Shown: positions 31,668 through 49,168, counted from the stretch's first letter. The stretch: 64,000 nt of DNA from Amylostereum areolatum (GCA_012932865.1 SAXG01000017.1:496001-560000); one strand, 5' to 3'. Numbers and translations are program-made. The notes: generated from the letters alone by a model not told the origin.

Positions 31668-32904
31668 GCGAGCGGGAAGATGGGGGAGCGAGGCAAGGTT
31701 GTGGTTGGGTTGAAGGAGGACGATTGGATTTATAATAGAGCCGGAGGCAAGTGAGTACAATATGAGGAACAATAGGCTTCCGAAAATTTGGAACTGCGCT
31801 GATATGGCAACCAGTCGGGGGTCCAAGCGAGTACGCTATTATTCCGGTAAGGACAACTCCGGACAAGGTCGGAACTTGAGGTTGAAGAGAGACAGGTTCA
31901 GATGAAGTACTCTGGCCTTGTGCCCGATGCGATGAACGAACTCGCTTCCACTCAACGTCCACCGCGATCGCCGAGGCACGATTAACTTACGTTGATCATC
32001 ATCACGTGCGCGCTCATCTCAGATTATCACATGGACCTATAACATCATACAACTTTCTAAACCCCACCAGACCCCACCATGCTCTGTTTTCCCCGTCCCT
32101 GGCCATGGAACGCGTTGATACATGGGCACCCGAAAACCGCATTTATCCTTCTCTCGATCTCAGAAAATCTAGCAAGTCGGAATTGGTATACTTAGTAGAG
32201 TCACAGTAAGGCAGCTGAGTCTAATAAGTCCTCACCAAGTCCTCACCAAGTCCTCAAGCTTCAAGCTTCAAATTCAAGGCCTCAAGGCTTCAAGCTCAAG
32301 CTTCAGGCCTCCGGTTATCCCGCTCTACCACAGTGACACAGCTGCTCGATATATAGCTTCAATTCCCCATCTTGCTCACGTTCGCACAAGCCATCGGTCT
32401 GTGTTCGTCGCTCATTTGTCATTGCCTTCTGTATCCCTTGACCCATCGTGGCCCGGTTTGACGCTTCTTGCCGTCAATCTTCAACCTATAACTTCTACTC
32501 GTGTCAAGCTGTCGCCGCTCGCGGTACTCCCTGAATGGACAGGTCACTGGCGGTCACGAAATGATCATTCCATTACAGATTGTATACATGCTGATATACG
32601 TTCTCAGTACCTAATACTCAGTGCCCAATACTCGACACACGAGGCTGGAAAGGTCTCTAAGCTGCACGTACATCATCATTGGTGTTGAGATAGCCAAGTT
32701 GAAGGATTGGCTGCCAAGCCCCCGCAGATACGTTGATTATCCCAACAATATACAGAGACCGTTCTTGTATATCCAAGCTCGCCAACGACCACCCGGGATA
32801 TTTTTCGCAAACCAGGTTTGGATCCTATAGCAAAACTCTTATTGTCAGTGATACTATGACGTGCATTGAATTAGTCGATAGAGACGCTTTCCTGCAAGAA
32901 CCTC
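31668..32904. other. Intergenic, low-complexity content
   Basis: Apart from the promoter side of the SAP-like gene and the CAAGCTT-rich repeat at 32226-32312 I see no exon. The 102-codon frame at 32733 has no recognised motif. Confidence 0.35.
32226..32312. repeat. Short direct repeats TCCTCACCAAG and CAAGCTTCAAG
   Basis: Three tandem copies of TCCTCA(CCAAG) run into a degenerate series of CAAGCTT/CAAGGCCT/CAAGGCTT words over about 85 bases. It is a local slippage-type repeat without coding potential. Confidence 0.65.
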
Positions 32905-33880
32905 TTAACGGCTCCCCCAACGGCTTTTACGAGCTTTTCGCGGGAGAACGACTTGGTTTCTCCCTCCGGCTCGGGTTTCGCACCAATGATGATCTGGTTC
33001 GACCACCCTGGATAGCAAGCCCACTAGGGAGGGAGTTATAGAAGAAAGCAAGATAGAGAAACTATTACTTACCCCAATGTGGATATAAGTTGTCCTTTTA
33101 CTGCCCAGGGGCGCTTCCTCATGCCGACCCTTTAGCGTAGGGACCACACCAGCTACAGCATCTGCAACCGACACCCCGATTTCACCCGTGTCGTGCGTGA
33201 AAAAGATTGGGGGGAGGAGTTGCAGCATCCGTAACGTGCTTCTTGGCTTGCGTCCTTGGACACCACAGATATTGAGGTACAACAGTTCCGCGGAAGCGAT
33301 TGTCCGTGTGCATAACATAGTCGAGGACGTATTGACCCATCCTATCCGTCTTGACGATGTATTCATTGTGGGGAGAGATGCGTACCTCCCGTAACATCAG
33401 CGTCTCGGGAACTCTTTTTGAGGAGATGGCAAAGATATGTTGACGCATCATTCCTGAGGGGAAAGCTGTGGATGATATATCCATCGACGAGGAGACTCAT
33501 CTGCAAAGATAAATGGATGTGAGGTTAGTGTTCGATAAGCACTGGTCAGAGTATGCGCCTTTCCTTGTGTCCACGACTGGGAAGGCTGGAAAGACCCCTA
33601 GGTAATCATCGCCAGTTTTAAGGCAAACTGGAGGACCGTTGTAATATCACTGGAGGGCTGGAGGAGTGGACGTGCACCATTCAGGATATGGATGGGATAC
33701 TGGACAGCGGCGAGCTGGAGCGGAGGGAACAAAAAGAGGTCCAATTGTACAAACTTCTAACACGGTGACCTACCTGCAAAATGCCGTCTGCAGGCGGTCC
33801 GATGTGGAAGGTGCATGGTATTTCTCCAACTGTTTGCGATGAATATCAGTCACTGTGGCCAAACGTGAAGCCATTAGCCC
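32905..33880 (-). CDS. Hypothetical gene, fragmentary
   Basis: Unrecognised. Stretches with coding character on the minus strand are PCTFHIGPPADGILQ joined to YPIHILNGARPLLQPSSDI (33830-33610), QHIFAISSKRVPETLMLREV and NEYIVKTDRMGQYVLDYVMH (33450-33300), and IFFTHDTGEIGVSVADAVAG with EEAPLGSKRTTYIHIG (33210-33080). The second and third are in different frames, separated by a C6 run (near 33215-33220) whose length decides the frame. Start and end are not determined, and it may be a pseudogene. Coordinates are approximate. Confidence 0.3.
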
Positions 33881-34381
33881 GTGAAGCATGTGAAGTGTTA
33901 CTCAATGTCACGCGAGTCTCCAGACACAGATGTAGAATCGCCACTCACATCCCGTTCGAGAGTCGCATTGGTCCTTGTATTTGTAGAACGTTCCATCCAG
34001 TTGTCATTCCTGTGACAGGATACAGCTGTTCTGTCCCTCGGCACACTCCCAACCCTTGGATTTTCAAGACAACTATACAAATATCCAACACACACACGCG
34101 GATCGAAGAGCACGCATAACTAAGAGCATCATTAGCTAAACACTAGGCTGCTAGCATCGGAATACGTACATATAGAAGGTACTCGTCACCCATCCCCCAT
34201 GAAAGTGCACCCATCTGGCACCTGACCAAGCGCAAGTCATGAACACACACCATGTACCTCAGTTGCTGCGACGTCTCCAGCTTGAACCGTATTGCATTAG
34301 TCTAACATCTATGGCGTAAAATAAATAAGAAAGCACTGCACAGTCAACCTGCGCTTTTTTGTATTCCGTTCTGCATCCCGC
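33881..34381. other. Intergenic
   Basis: No gene recognised between the fragmentary gene and the 3' end of the carbamoyl-phosphate synthase gene. Confidence 0.4.
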
Positions 34382-38246
<3,865 letters not shown>

Positions 38247-41200
38247 CTTGTGGTACGAAATCGCCGACTGAAGGAGCAGCGACGGCGCGAGTGGGAAGAG
38301 TGGGCTGTAATGAAGCGGGTGACGGGGGAAATATGTAAGGAACGAAGGATGAGAAGGACGTATCCGACGAAGAGGGCGCGCGGATGGGACTGAAAAGCCC
38401 CATGGTGGTGGATGTCGTCCAAGGAGGAGACGAGTGACTCGACCTGTTCTTCCGAGACGCTTGACGCTTTTCCAGATTCCTCGCCAAAATAATTATTTTG
38501 GTCCTCGCGAAATGAAGTCGCGTTGATCACGTAATCCACCCGTGACCGCTCCTTTTTCGAATTCGAATCCGCGGCCGCACCGCCACTGCCTTCGCCACCA
38601 TCGCCTCTCGAGTCTCTGGTCTTCTGAAGCGCAGATGAGTGTGCATGGCACAGACATGCATTCCAGTCATTCAAATTACAGAATACACCCACTGATCACC
38701 TCTGAATGGGCGTCAGCACATCCTCGCCCAGCTCATTTCCGGGTTTCAGACTTCACCACCAATCTGGCCCCCTCACGCGCATTGCAACATTCCCAATCTC
38801 ATATCGGAAAGCTCCATTCCCGGTATACAAACACGCTCCCTGAGGGCGATTGTAGTTGGTGGAAGATTGAAGGACGACGGACAAGGGGGCAGGATTTGGG
38901 CATACTTGGACACGCGTCGACGAACTTCCTGTCTAGTCGGCTGCCACTGGCAGGATCCGGTCCAATCCGAGGAGTTCCTTGAGGCGGAGTTTCTGAAACT
39001 AAAGCCATGGCCTCGTGATAAGAAAGTTTACAAGTGAACTTCTTCCAATGAAGTTGCCGTATGTCTGGGGGTTTGTCCGAAAGGAAGAAAGAAGAGGAGA
39101 GGATTAGAATCGCGGGAAAGGGGGAAGCAGTGGAACGTTGGTGGCATTGCAAGGACAGGTGACCCTAGGCTGCTGCCCACCGTGGAATGACAAGGGGACG
39201 ATGGAGACATGTGCGTTCAGAAGGAGCCCTGGAACACGCGGAGGTACTTAGCAGAAGATTGCGCCACAAAGCCCATCGAGAAGCACGCTCGTTCTCAAAG
39301 TTTATCAACACATGCCTCCACGTCCACTAGGTGGCATAGACGGGATTGTGGTGGGTTGAGTCATTTGACCTATGAATAACGGGATGAGTACATGAAACCA
39401 ACATACCTTTCCGATCTGGCGTCACTATTTGTTGTGTGGAAAACACGCTGGCGCCTTGGATTCGGATCTGGTAGGATTGTTAGCTGGGTTAAGGAATATT
39501 CACTCAATACTCAACAGCCTCGCGTCCAACTCGCGCAAGTACTCGTGGGCATCGTTGGCGACTAACGCTGAGCAAGCGCTAAACATGGCCAACGTCGACC
39601 ATTCAGCCGATGCAGTCCTCCCCCGAGACCGATAATTGTTTCGGCAGGTCCTGGGGCATGTGTTGTTGAACAATGAGTGTATGTGAGTGAGTGTAACAGC
39701 AAGGCACAGCACTTGAGGCACTCTGAAGTAGTCCAAACTCGCGAGTCCTCCACGGACCACGTGATGAGAAAACTACAATGCAAATTCCCCACCTCCAACT
39801 TGACGCCCCTCCGTTTTGCCTCCGTATCCCTTTTACACCTCTGGCAGAACTGCATAGCAATGCCTCTCTCGCGCCACCGGACACCGAGGCGACTCGACAG
39901 GATTCAGATCATCCTGCCAAGTTTAGCAAGCAACCCTTTCGAAACCGATGGTTGCCTCATCAATCCCATCTTCGATCGATACCCCAGCTTTCTGAGGACA
40001 GGCAACTGGTATTTTGCGCTATCGATGTCAGCGCAAGTTCCAGATGAAATCATATGGGCTTGGGTCGGAGCGTTGCCGTTGTATGGCTCGGGAACTGCAC
40101 CAGTTGTTGCATCGGATCAGGATGTTGAGGCGCGCTGCTCAGCCGACAGATGCTAGGTACGCCTATCCCTTCGAGCCGGTATTCCTCTCATGGTGAATCA
40201 AAGATAGCCCTGTGACAAGCTTCGTCATACTGGCGATGGCTGTGGATCGTCAGGAGGTTTCACTTTCGCAAAGGGCTCCCATACCCACAAGGACCCGAAT
40301 CTATAGAGCTCCGCAGCAATACCGCGAGCATGACGCTCTTCTCATTCACCAGTGATCCCTGCCGTCTATTAGGATTCAATAGAAGCGTCTTCTATCCCCT
40401 GACTGTATCGACCTCTCCCGCTCCTTCCGTGCATCTTCTTTCCCCGGGCTAGCACCTTGGACCTTACCTTCCGTGTTCACGTATCGCGATGTATCGGGGT
40501 TCCCACTAAGCTCGTACGTCCGACACTGTATGCTCCGTGCACGCGATGTCCTTCTTTTCGCATCGCGGTGAGACAGGTGACGCGCTTGAACCCGAAGCTG
40601 CCTCGGACCAAAAGTACCGATCGCAAGTCGACTGCCACTAGTGAAGCTTGGACGAGGAACGATGGCCTCCGAGCGCGCCCTTCCGTGATACGAGCTCTTC
40701 ACCTTCAATGCGGGCGCAAGAGCTACATCGACAGGCTACAGCGAGGCGCGAGGGGGGGGTTCGGGCCTGTGCGGCGGCACGGCTTCCTCGACCTTCTCCG
40801 GCGTTTGTTATACTTATAGGACATTGAGTATAAGTGCTCTCACCTCGTCTTCTAACCTGTCTCACGGCTATTCTATACTGAGTTTTCCGCATAATGTCCC
40901 TTTCATCGCTAAATGAACGCCTCTTCGACTGAGCGCATACTGCTGCTTCCCCGCCTCAAATGATGCGTCAGTTTGTACACTGTCCCTCAATTTCAGAACC
41001 CGACATACACGGCAACCGGCCAGTGAAGACTACACAGCGTGAACAAACGGGGGAAGAGCAAGGTGTGATGCGACAACATGAGCACAGGGAGCGACACTGG
41101 GATCTTCAAGGCGCCACAACACAGGCGGAGATAAGGAGTCACAGATGTGGACGGAACAGATAGAAGTGGCCCCGGGAACGTCGGGTACAGCTGGAGGGGC

Positions 41201-41304
41201 AAAGAATGTCCATGAAGCAAGGAGAGGTGTTACGATCCTAGGTTGTCGGTCACTTTGACGGCGTCTGATGGGCGAGTTGAAGATGGGAAGAGGAATGAAC
41301 CTCG
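38247..41304. other. Gene-free 3 kb
   Basis: The left edge is the promoter/leader of the carbamoyl-phosphate synthase gene, possibly with a mitochondrial presequence exon (minus strand, [20 protein letters not shown] near 38400). I recognise no exon in 38700-41300. Overlapping 60-160-codon frames there are on both strands and motif-free. Confidence 0.35.
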
Positions 41305-42217
41305 TTAGCCGCATTCAAAATTCGCGCAAACGTGGAGAAACCTCCCTTGGCATGCACGGCTGATTTGGGTCAACGAACTGATGTTGGCCTTCCTTCGTTG
41401 CTGATCTATCTGCCTTTGGGCTTCCGCGCGTCGCAACATTACTGCCTGAAACACAGGAAAGAAACATACGTGAGTATAGAGGACGGAAAGAACGCGGAGA
41501 AAATCCCGTGTTGGACGGAGGCAGCGGCACGGGATGTACAAAGAAAAACTACAAGCATGAACTCACTTTTTGCTGTTCTCTGAGTCTTGCGATTTCCGTC
41601 CAAAGCGCTCGTAGCGCATCCTCGTTTTCGGCATCCGCTTTCGCCAGTGCTTCCTGCTCTTCCCCGCTGGGAAAGAGTTCCGCAACCGTTGGAGCACCAT
41701 CGTCAGCAAAGAGGAGGCGGACCCACATTTCCGTGATCACGGCCGTGACTTCGGCCACTCGTGATACAATCTGTAGCGAACGTGAATTTATTGACGCGCA
41801 TATATGAGTGTCAACGGGAAAAGAAGCAGGATGTATGCGCATCGGCGCAAAGTATATGAGTAAATTCCGAGGGTGGCGTCGGGTCGGAATTGCGTACCAG
41901 CTTTTTTGACTCGGTATTGAACGCTTGCACAAGCCTGGTGTCTCGTTCCTTTGCCTTCTTTTCCGCGGCCTCTGAAGTTGATAAAGTCAAGCCCGCTTCC
42001 ACGGAGAACCGAGTGTCAAAAGCGTACCTTGGAGCTTCTTCGCCATCATGACCATCATGCTGGATACCCTGTCAGAGAATAGGAGGGCATGAGAGGGTCG
42101 GAAGACGCACGCCGATTCGTCTGTCTCGCTGCTCGAGGACTGTTGAGAAGCGAAGAGAGCGTCGAGATCAAGATCATCCGAGACTGCTGTCTTTTTGGAC
42201 GATTTGTTCGATGGCAT
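41305..42217 (-). CDS. Hypothetical coiled-coil protein
   Basis: Unrecognised, about 190 residues in five or six exons. It begins MPSNKSSKKTAVSDDLDLDA at 42217. Later exons encode SSMMVMMAKKLQ, EAAEKKAKERDTRLVQAFNT, SRVAEVTAVITEMWVRLLFA, the acidic FPSGEEQEALAKADAENEDA, LRALWTEIARLREQQK and LRRAEAQRQIDQQRRK. Heptad-like Leu/Ala/Glu/Arg spacing suggests coiled coils. The C-terminal exon is shown to the TAA at 41305-41307, but an alternative acceptor would change the last ~20 residues. Introns have good GT-AG ends and phases join. The leader contains a GA repeat. Confidence 0.6.
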
Positions 42218-45200
42218 TGCGGGCGATTCAGTGGGAGGAACTGTAGAGAGAGAGAGAGAGAAAGGGTGTGCAGAGACGACAAGAGCGGTGGAAAGTTGCA
42301 AGTACGCGTCAATCGCTATCGCGACGCGACGCGACGACGTATGGGCTCCACGTGACCTCCTTTCCATGCTGGTTCCCTTCACCTCGTTTGATGACAGCAG
42401 AACGGTATGCACGTATGCACATTGGTATGGTGTCGTTACCGAGAGCAATAGGCATTACGAATCGCAGGTACGAAACGTGCGGCAACGTGGCTTACAATAT
42501 TGATGCTCGACCCTGTAGAAACGAGGAATGGACGAGGAAACGTCACCGACCATGCTACGATGTCCTCGCGCAATCTTGGCGGTTTGAAGCGACACGGAAG
42601 AGCCCAATTTGCGCTCTAAAAATGACGTACAAAGTCGTGTGCGCAAATCGCAAAAACTCGCCCGGATCCCATGGCCTCGCGAAAAACAGGCTTTAAGGGC
42701 ATGTTCGATCTTAGCGAGGTGCACGCGACCACGACCGATTGCGCTCGAGGGCGAGCCCTGGTACCCGAACATCAAACTTGCGCGCTCCTTCGAATACCGT
42801 CAATGACGTTGCGAGACGACAAGCTTTAGGCGTGGATGGAGGACGCCACCGAAGGATCTTGGATCCCCTTACCTCCTCGATCCCGACAACTGGAGTTCAC
42901 GGTGCAGGAATGCTGTTCCATGACGCGTCGCATTTGAATCCTGGGACGCGTTCTCCGCTCCGTTCCGATTGTGAGGTGCGTCTCGCTGCATATAACGGAG
43001 GAAATGGGCGTGGCACGCGCGTCAAGAGCATGAGAAACTCGCCGTAAAGACGTCCTCGAGAATGCCCTATGCCCCGATACCTACCAGCGTGGGCAAGAGA
43101 TCCGACGTTTGACATGATCCACCTGCAGGGCCCAATAGTTCGGCAAGTCACCCCATCTTTTGTAAAGTAGCAGCCCCTGCGTCTATGAGAGTAAGGACAT
43201 GATTAGAGATGCTCTCTAATGGCGTTCTGCGAGATGGGGTGAGAGAAAGATAGCTCACCTCTCAATCTCTCAATCCCCTGGGGAAAACTCCTCGGCGGCC
43301 TCGCCTACGTGTGAAGCGCCTGATCTACCGCGGTTCGACATGTGGGGACCATGGGGAAAAAGACATGTGCATTAGCGCCACGAAGCAAGCCTCGAAACCC
43401 CAGATCACGCGAAGGTTCACGCTCACGGCAGAAATCTGTCTCTATTCTCGAAACATGCCGGCGCCTTCTAGCCTTACGCTCAACCTTGAGCGCGCTTCGA
43501 CATTTGAAGGGATTCCGTCACCTTTTGTCCTCGGCGTGAGACGTGATGTCCGGAGAAAGGGCGAGCGCACTCACGGCCTCGCGAGGTAAGAGATCGCAGC
43601 GTCTCATATGAGGTGAGCCCCGTGACGCGCGCGCGCACTCTCGGGTTTCTGACGCTCCCTAACAGAAAAAAAATGATATTGGAGGGCCCCACAGGCTGAG
43701 GCCTGAGGAACGTGGAACAAGATACAGGAGGCCATCATAAACATCATGATGACGAAGAAGCGGGTATGAGAGAAAAAATGGGCCCACCATGTTCGCAAAT
43801 AAGCTATGCTCAAACCCCTGATCAAAACGAGTACGCCGATTCTGGGTTCTCGCCTGAGTCAAAAAGCCGACTGCTTTGAGGGCCACAGACGTTGATCGGC
43901 GAACGGGGGAGAAGCGGGGAGAAGCCAAGCTGACGAGCGTGCCCACACATCGGACAGAACCGCAACGCGGATTGCTCACCTTTCATGATGAGGTCAATGC
44001 GGTCAATAAAATCAGCTCGCACGCAAGTCAGCAGAAATCGCGATATGGCAAGGACCTACCGACGTCATCTCGAAACATCAGCGACGGGCGCAGGATCACG
44101 TCCTCCTGAATATGTGGGACGTTTCGCCCGCGCTCGTATCCTGTGGAGGAGGAAACCGAGTAAGCTGAGCGAAGCCCGGTCGCATCGTTGCAGACACAGG
44201 ACTACTGAGCCCCCACCTGTACCGTTCCCGGATCTCTAGGGAAATCCCCCTTGTGGACCCACAAAGCATACCTTCCTAGGGTTATGGAGAAACGTATAGA
44301 TAGGCATCAGTGTATCGTGATGTGGAGCTCTGGCAGGACCCATATAGACCTGTAAGCGGTATGAGTCGTGTAGGCGAGATACATGAATTGAACGAGAATG
44401 CACACCGAGCAACGGACGTAGCCTGTAGGGGAGTATGGATGCTCCGATTGGGTGCATCGAGCCTGTATGTGGCTGGAGTCCAGAGGCATCCACGAGAGGA
44501 AAAGGTCCCGAGCGTACAATGTGTATCACCGAGAAGACCACCGTCAACAAGTGAATGGACAGCGAAGTTGACCCCAAGGCGGTGTCCTAGGAATGCTACA
44601 TTGTCAGCCGGCGCGACGCACGGAAAACCGGTGGTCTCGTCTGATAGATACCCTCGGACGAAACACGATAGCCTTCGCGGTCGAAAGAGAAGAAAATGCT
44701 GTTGGTGGCTGCAGCGCTGGTACTACGCAAATACAAACACCAGCCCCAATCCGCCGGGGTTTTGACTGTCGGAAGGGCAGTTGAGCGCTGATGCAAGTGG
44801 CGCGCGAGATACATACAGAGTTCATTCTCCAGAAGTGTTGTAGGAATTCAGAAGGGGGCCGAGCGTCTGGGGCGTACACAATGTAAGTAGGACTACTTGC
44901 CTTCAGGCTGCGATCGCGAGCGCTGTGACTCTGAGGAAATCGAAGAGAACGTTGAAGTAGACGGCGTCGGAATTTACCCTCCGACAACACGGCTTCGGCC
45001 GAGACGGAAGCCGGCGGCAGCATCTTGCAAGTTGCTCTTCACCGTTCTTCACGATCGCTGCCAGTGCACGTCCTTCCACTCCAGCCTCGACGGTCTCCCC
45101 CCTTCCTTCTTTCATCTACTACGGCCGTCCTTTCATACTTTAAGCTTTTCGTCTCCCCCCTCTCAACGCAGCACAAAAACATCCGGTCTGAGCGTCCGCC

Positions 45201-47969
45201 CCACCACGTTTTTCGTCTTCTTTTCTCGTCGGACACGACTCGGGACTTCCTCAGGTCGCGTCGAACCTCCCAGGAGTCATGACCCCTTTCTCTGCTCATT
45301 TTCTCAGCCCACGAATTTCGAAAAAAAAACCCAGGATCGCCTCGAGGCGCATGTTGAGGCCGGGGATCCCTATCGCGAACACCTCGAGGCTTCCGATGGA
45401 AGACTCGCACACGTGCGAGGAGCCCATAATTGCCCGCGTTGTTTTGCGCCGAAGGGTTTTCCCTTGGGAGGCTCGGGTGCGTGTGGGTGGGGAGATATGT
45501 ATGCAATTGGACTAAACGCAGCGGAAGTTTGGACGCTAGCTCGCGACCGCTGACAGACGCGTACACCGATCTCTCTCTATCCTTCGCCGCCTCGCTCGTC
45601 GCGCTTTTCCAGGAGGATGCCCAGGCGGCGACGTCGGGCCTGGCAATCGTACGGTATGGCGACATTGTCCTGCCAACGGTGTCCTTGCGCAATTATGTGT
45701 GCAAGAAACGAGGAACCCGACCTATCGTGCCGTTGCCTGTCGTTCTCCGCAACCTTCTTCCAGTTCCTTTTCCCCATTTTACCCCACGCTTCTTCTCTCC
45801 ATCGTACACGCCCCTACACGCCCCCGGCGCGCGTGCAATGTACTTATTACATACGCAAAATGAACGCGTAGCGGGGTTTCTTTTTCTTCTGCCGCCCGCC
45901 GAACCGTCGATCCTCCGTCGCCACATGGCGAGACGAAGACGCGCTAGAAGGCAGACTGCAGTGGACCCAGGAGGGCTCAGGGAGCTGGGGTGCCCGTCAC
46001 GCGATTTCAGATGGCGCAAGTGAAGGAGCGAACGATGTCGTTCTTGGATCGATCCGATCGTGCCAGAGTGGCCACAACGGTCAGCCGCCTGTAGGCTGTC
46101 GAGGGGGGGGGGGCCTCAGGAGCCCTCCAAAGACGGGAGCGCGATCTGCTTCCGCTGGGCACGTCCCGCAAACGGGGCCCCACATCGATATCTCTCCTGA
46201 CTTGAACTCGAGTCCTCGATCCGGGACGTCCCTCACGCGAAATGTCTCACGGCGTGCGCTTTCGACTTCCTCGCGAATTTGGGCAGGACTCAGGCGCGTC
46301 CGATTCAGAGACCGCACCGGCCCCTCCCCCATCATTCACTTGACTTATTATCATCGCGTCGACGTCCCGCGCTAGCGCGTCTCACATATCTCTCAAGGAA
46401 CGACGCGTCTGATGCGCAGAAGGCGCAAGTAAATGAACTAAGTATTACATGTCTCACCCCCCGCCTCCGGTCCCGATCCGTCAGCTGTGAGTAGCACGTC
46501 TAATAAGATCTGATATAAACCCGTCCGGTGGACGGACGAGGGGGCGCTTGCAGTAGTGTCTGCAATGTGCTGCAACGCACTCGTCCCTGTACGCGCCCAA
46601 CGCAGTTTCTTCCAACGAGGGGTTCGAGACTCGAGTTGCACATCATGCATCATGTCTCGCGCGCAGGATTTCATCCTGCAGGATCGACGACGGGACACCG
46701 TCGGTAGGCGCACCGCAACGTAAGTACATAATTAATTGTAAGGCTAACTACGAGGGTGCGCGCGTGCCAGACAAGCAAACGGCTGCGCTGATGCGCCTCA
46801 GGCGCAACTGTCATCGCTCCAAGAGAAAAAACCCACGCGACGCCCACGACGCACAGTCCCCTGGACGTGCAATGCACATCGAAGTATACGTTCTCGCTCT
46901 GCTCTTCACCGACTTTACTGCTCATATACGCAAGTCGACTCGATGAACACAAGACGGAACGACCGACAGAGGTTGAACGACGACGGGAGGCCAAGCGCGC
47001 GGTGCCGAGCGCCGCCGCCGCCGCGGCAGCCGCGCCCGCGACGAGGGGTGCGGGGCGGTACAATGGATCGCGCGTGCCACCAGGTGCCACCGCTGCTTAT
47101 CTGGATGTGACGTCGATCAGGCGCGGCGGGAATCGCGTCGACGCTTGACCCGCCAGGACCCGCCCGGCTGTCGTCTCGTGCCGTGCCGAGCCGACGGGCC
47201 CGACCGACATCGGACAATGGATCCCGAAGGATCGGGAAACCGAAAACGGAGGCAAAAGGTCGCGGACACGGTGAAAGGACGGTATTCAATTTTTTTGATT
47301 CATTGCGTTCATAGGGCATACCGTAACTATGTGCAAAGAGAGTACGGAGGGAAGATAATACGACATGTTGAGTTCTTTAGCTTGGTGATATGTATGTGAT
47401 GGATGATACAGAAAATACAATGGGCCGACGGCGGGACGAGAGAGGCAGAAAGAGGCACGTTATAAAGTGGAGAAAAGGATATCCTGAAGCAAGCAAATTA
47501 TGACCAGGCCGGAAAGCCCAAAGCGGATGCGGCGGCGGTTGCGGTTGCGACCAAAGAGGGAAGGCGGGCGTGCAATGAGCGTAGCGAAGAACGAGACACC
47601 GTGGCTGGTGTGAGCGCCTCCCGTGCTCCTAAGACCCCTCGCGTCGACGGCAAAAACCTGTGGAGAAGGCGTGACGAAGGGGAGAAAGGAAGACGGCGGG
47701 CGCCACATGGATGCAAATGGGGGAAGGGATGGGGGGACTGTGAGGAGAGGCTGGTCCATGCGTGCGTGAGTGCGATAAAAAGTGCAGAGTGGGTGGGTGG
47801 GGAGCAATGGGTGCGGGGAGGGGTGTGGGGGGGTATGCAATGAGGGAGGTATGGTGTCCGTACTAATAAAGAGGGACCACGCCGATCGTAAATTATACAA
47901 CGAAAGAAATAAGACGAGACGGGAGCACGATACCGAGAACAGCAAAACCATGGGCGAGCGGGGGGCCCT
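42218..47969. other. Gene-poor 5.7 kb, GC-rich with few motifs
   Basis: I find no exon I can support on either strand. Content noted: a GA dinucleotide run at 42244-42260 (leader of the coiled-coil gene), a G11 or longer run near 46099-46109, and a CGC/GCC-rich segment near 47006-47040. Pyrimidine-rich sequence occurs around 45050-45250. Long open frames (up to 218 codons) reflect high GC and lack motifs. The right edge holds the 3' UTR of the cyclin gene. Confidence 0.35.
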
Positions 47970-49168
47970 CTACCAGACAGTCCGCGTAGCGAAAAGCGAA
48001 CATGTCCTTGCCCGCCTTGCCTTTTGAAGTGAGCAGTGAGCAGCCGCGCGCTGATGGGGACTGCTTCTTCGCCGCGCAGGCGAGGATCGCGTCGCCGTGC
48101 TCGTACCCGTACGACCTCGAGTCCTGTGCGTAAGCAGGCGTCGAGCGAAGCGTGACTTGATCGTCGGAATCTTGTTGCCTGTGTCGTAGCGAGAGAAGCC
48201 GTGAGGCTTGTCGCCGACGATCTTGACGTCGTAGCCGGGAGTGGTGTCGGGAGGGGTGGGGGGCGAGATGGAGGAGGCGGGGGATGTCGACGTGGAGCGG
48301 GAGGATTCGGGAGTGCTGGGCGACGAAGACGGCGACGGTATTGAAGGGGGAGGGGGGAGAGTGTAAACCGCAGGTGGTGGGATGGTAGGGTATGGGATTG
48401 TGGCGGGAGCTGAAGATGTTGACGCCGCCGACGGAGAAGAGGAGGCTGAGGAGGCGGACGAAGGCATTGACGAACCGAAAAACGTGGGGTTTGACGGTGA
48501 AGGATCTGAGGCGGGGGTAGGGAGGAGGAGAGGGGGGTAGGGGCCGACGCTGGAAAAGTCCCGCCTGACGCGAGTCTCAAACTCGCGTAAGACGGTGGGG
48601 TCGACGTTGAGTTGCCACTCGAGGTACGAGCACATTTCGCGCTCCATTTGGTTGATCTCGCGCAGTGCGAACATGCCCTGTGCAACAATGCACCAGGACT
48701 TGTTGGAATAAGTGTCGTCGCAGATAATCTTGGAGGCCAGCATGAACGCGGAGATGAAAAGGCGGTGGCCCGAGGACCCCTTGGCGGCAGGGAAGCGGGC
48801 TTTGAGACGCTGCAGGAGGTAGAGGGCGGCGAACGTGACGGAGACATGGAGCCGGGTTCTGTGCAGGGCGTATGCGATGAAGGTGTCGAGGCGGGGACTG
48901 GGGACGGCGGTGGTGGTGGCGGAGCCTGCGGGAGGAAGCTCGGGGCAGGCGAACAGGTGGGAGACGAAGCGGGCGCAAATCTTGGCGACTTGCTCTTGAC
49001 CGTAGAAAGGGTCCGGTAAGCCACCACTGGACGACTTGGGGAGATATGAGAAGGAGAAAAGGGGAGGGAGGCGGAGGTTATACACACCGAGGGCTGAGGG
49101 CGGGGGGGATTACGTTTTGCGAAGGGAGATGGGTGGCGGGGGATGGGTGGAGCGTGCACGGTGGCCAT
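47970..49168 (-). CDS. Pcl/Pho80-type cyclin
   Basis: Pcl cyclins bind and direct the Pho85-type cyclin-dependent kinase. Exon 1 is 49168-49088 (MATVHAPPIPRHPSPFAKRN) and exon 2 starts at 49034 (SSSGGLPDPFYGQEQVAKIC); the intron is 53 nt and phase 0. The cyclin box is clear: FVSHLFACPEL, FIAYALHRTRLHVSVTFAAL, YLLQRLKARFP, RLFISAFMLASKIICDDTYS, NKSWCIVAQGMFALREINQM, EREMCSYLEWQLNVDP. A Ser/Pro-rich disordered tail follows. The C-terminal end is uncertain: the open frame runs to a TAG at 47970, but a late intron (GC donor after GACACAG near 48175) could switch frame. The sense-strand upstream region is purine-rich and more than 9 kb from the next gene I recognise. Confidence 0.85.

Noticed and set aside
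45039..45692. 217-codon minus-strand frame in a CT-rich stretch
   Set aside because: Arg/Glu-rich translation of low-complexity DNA; no family features.
49034..49120. Apparent frameshift at a C7 run in the cyclin N terminus
   Set aside because: A 53-nt intron (GTGTGT...CCCAAG, 49087-49035) joins both parts in phase 0, so no error is needed.
47498..49168. 556-codon open frame on the minus strand over the cyclin gene
   Set aside because: It begins in the true exon 1, then reads through the first intron into the wrong frame of the cyclin box; the cyclin motifs are in the other frame.
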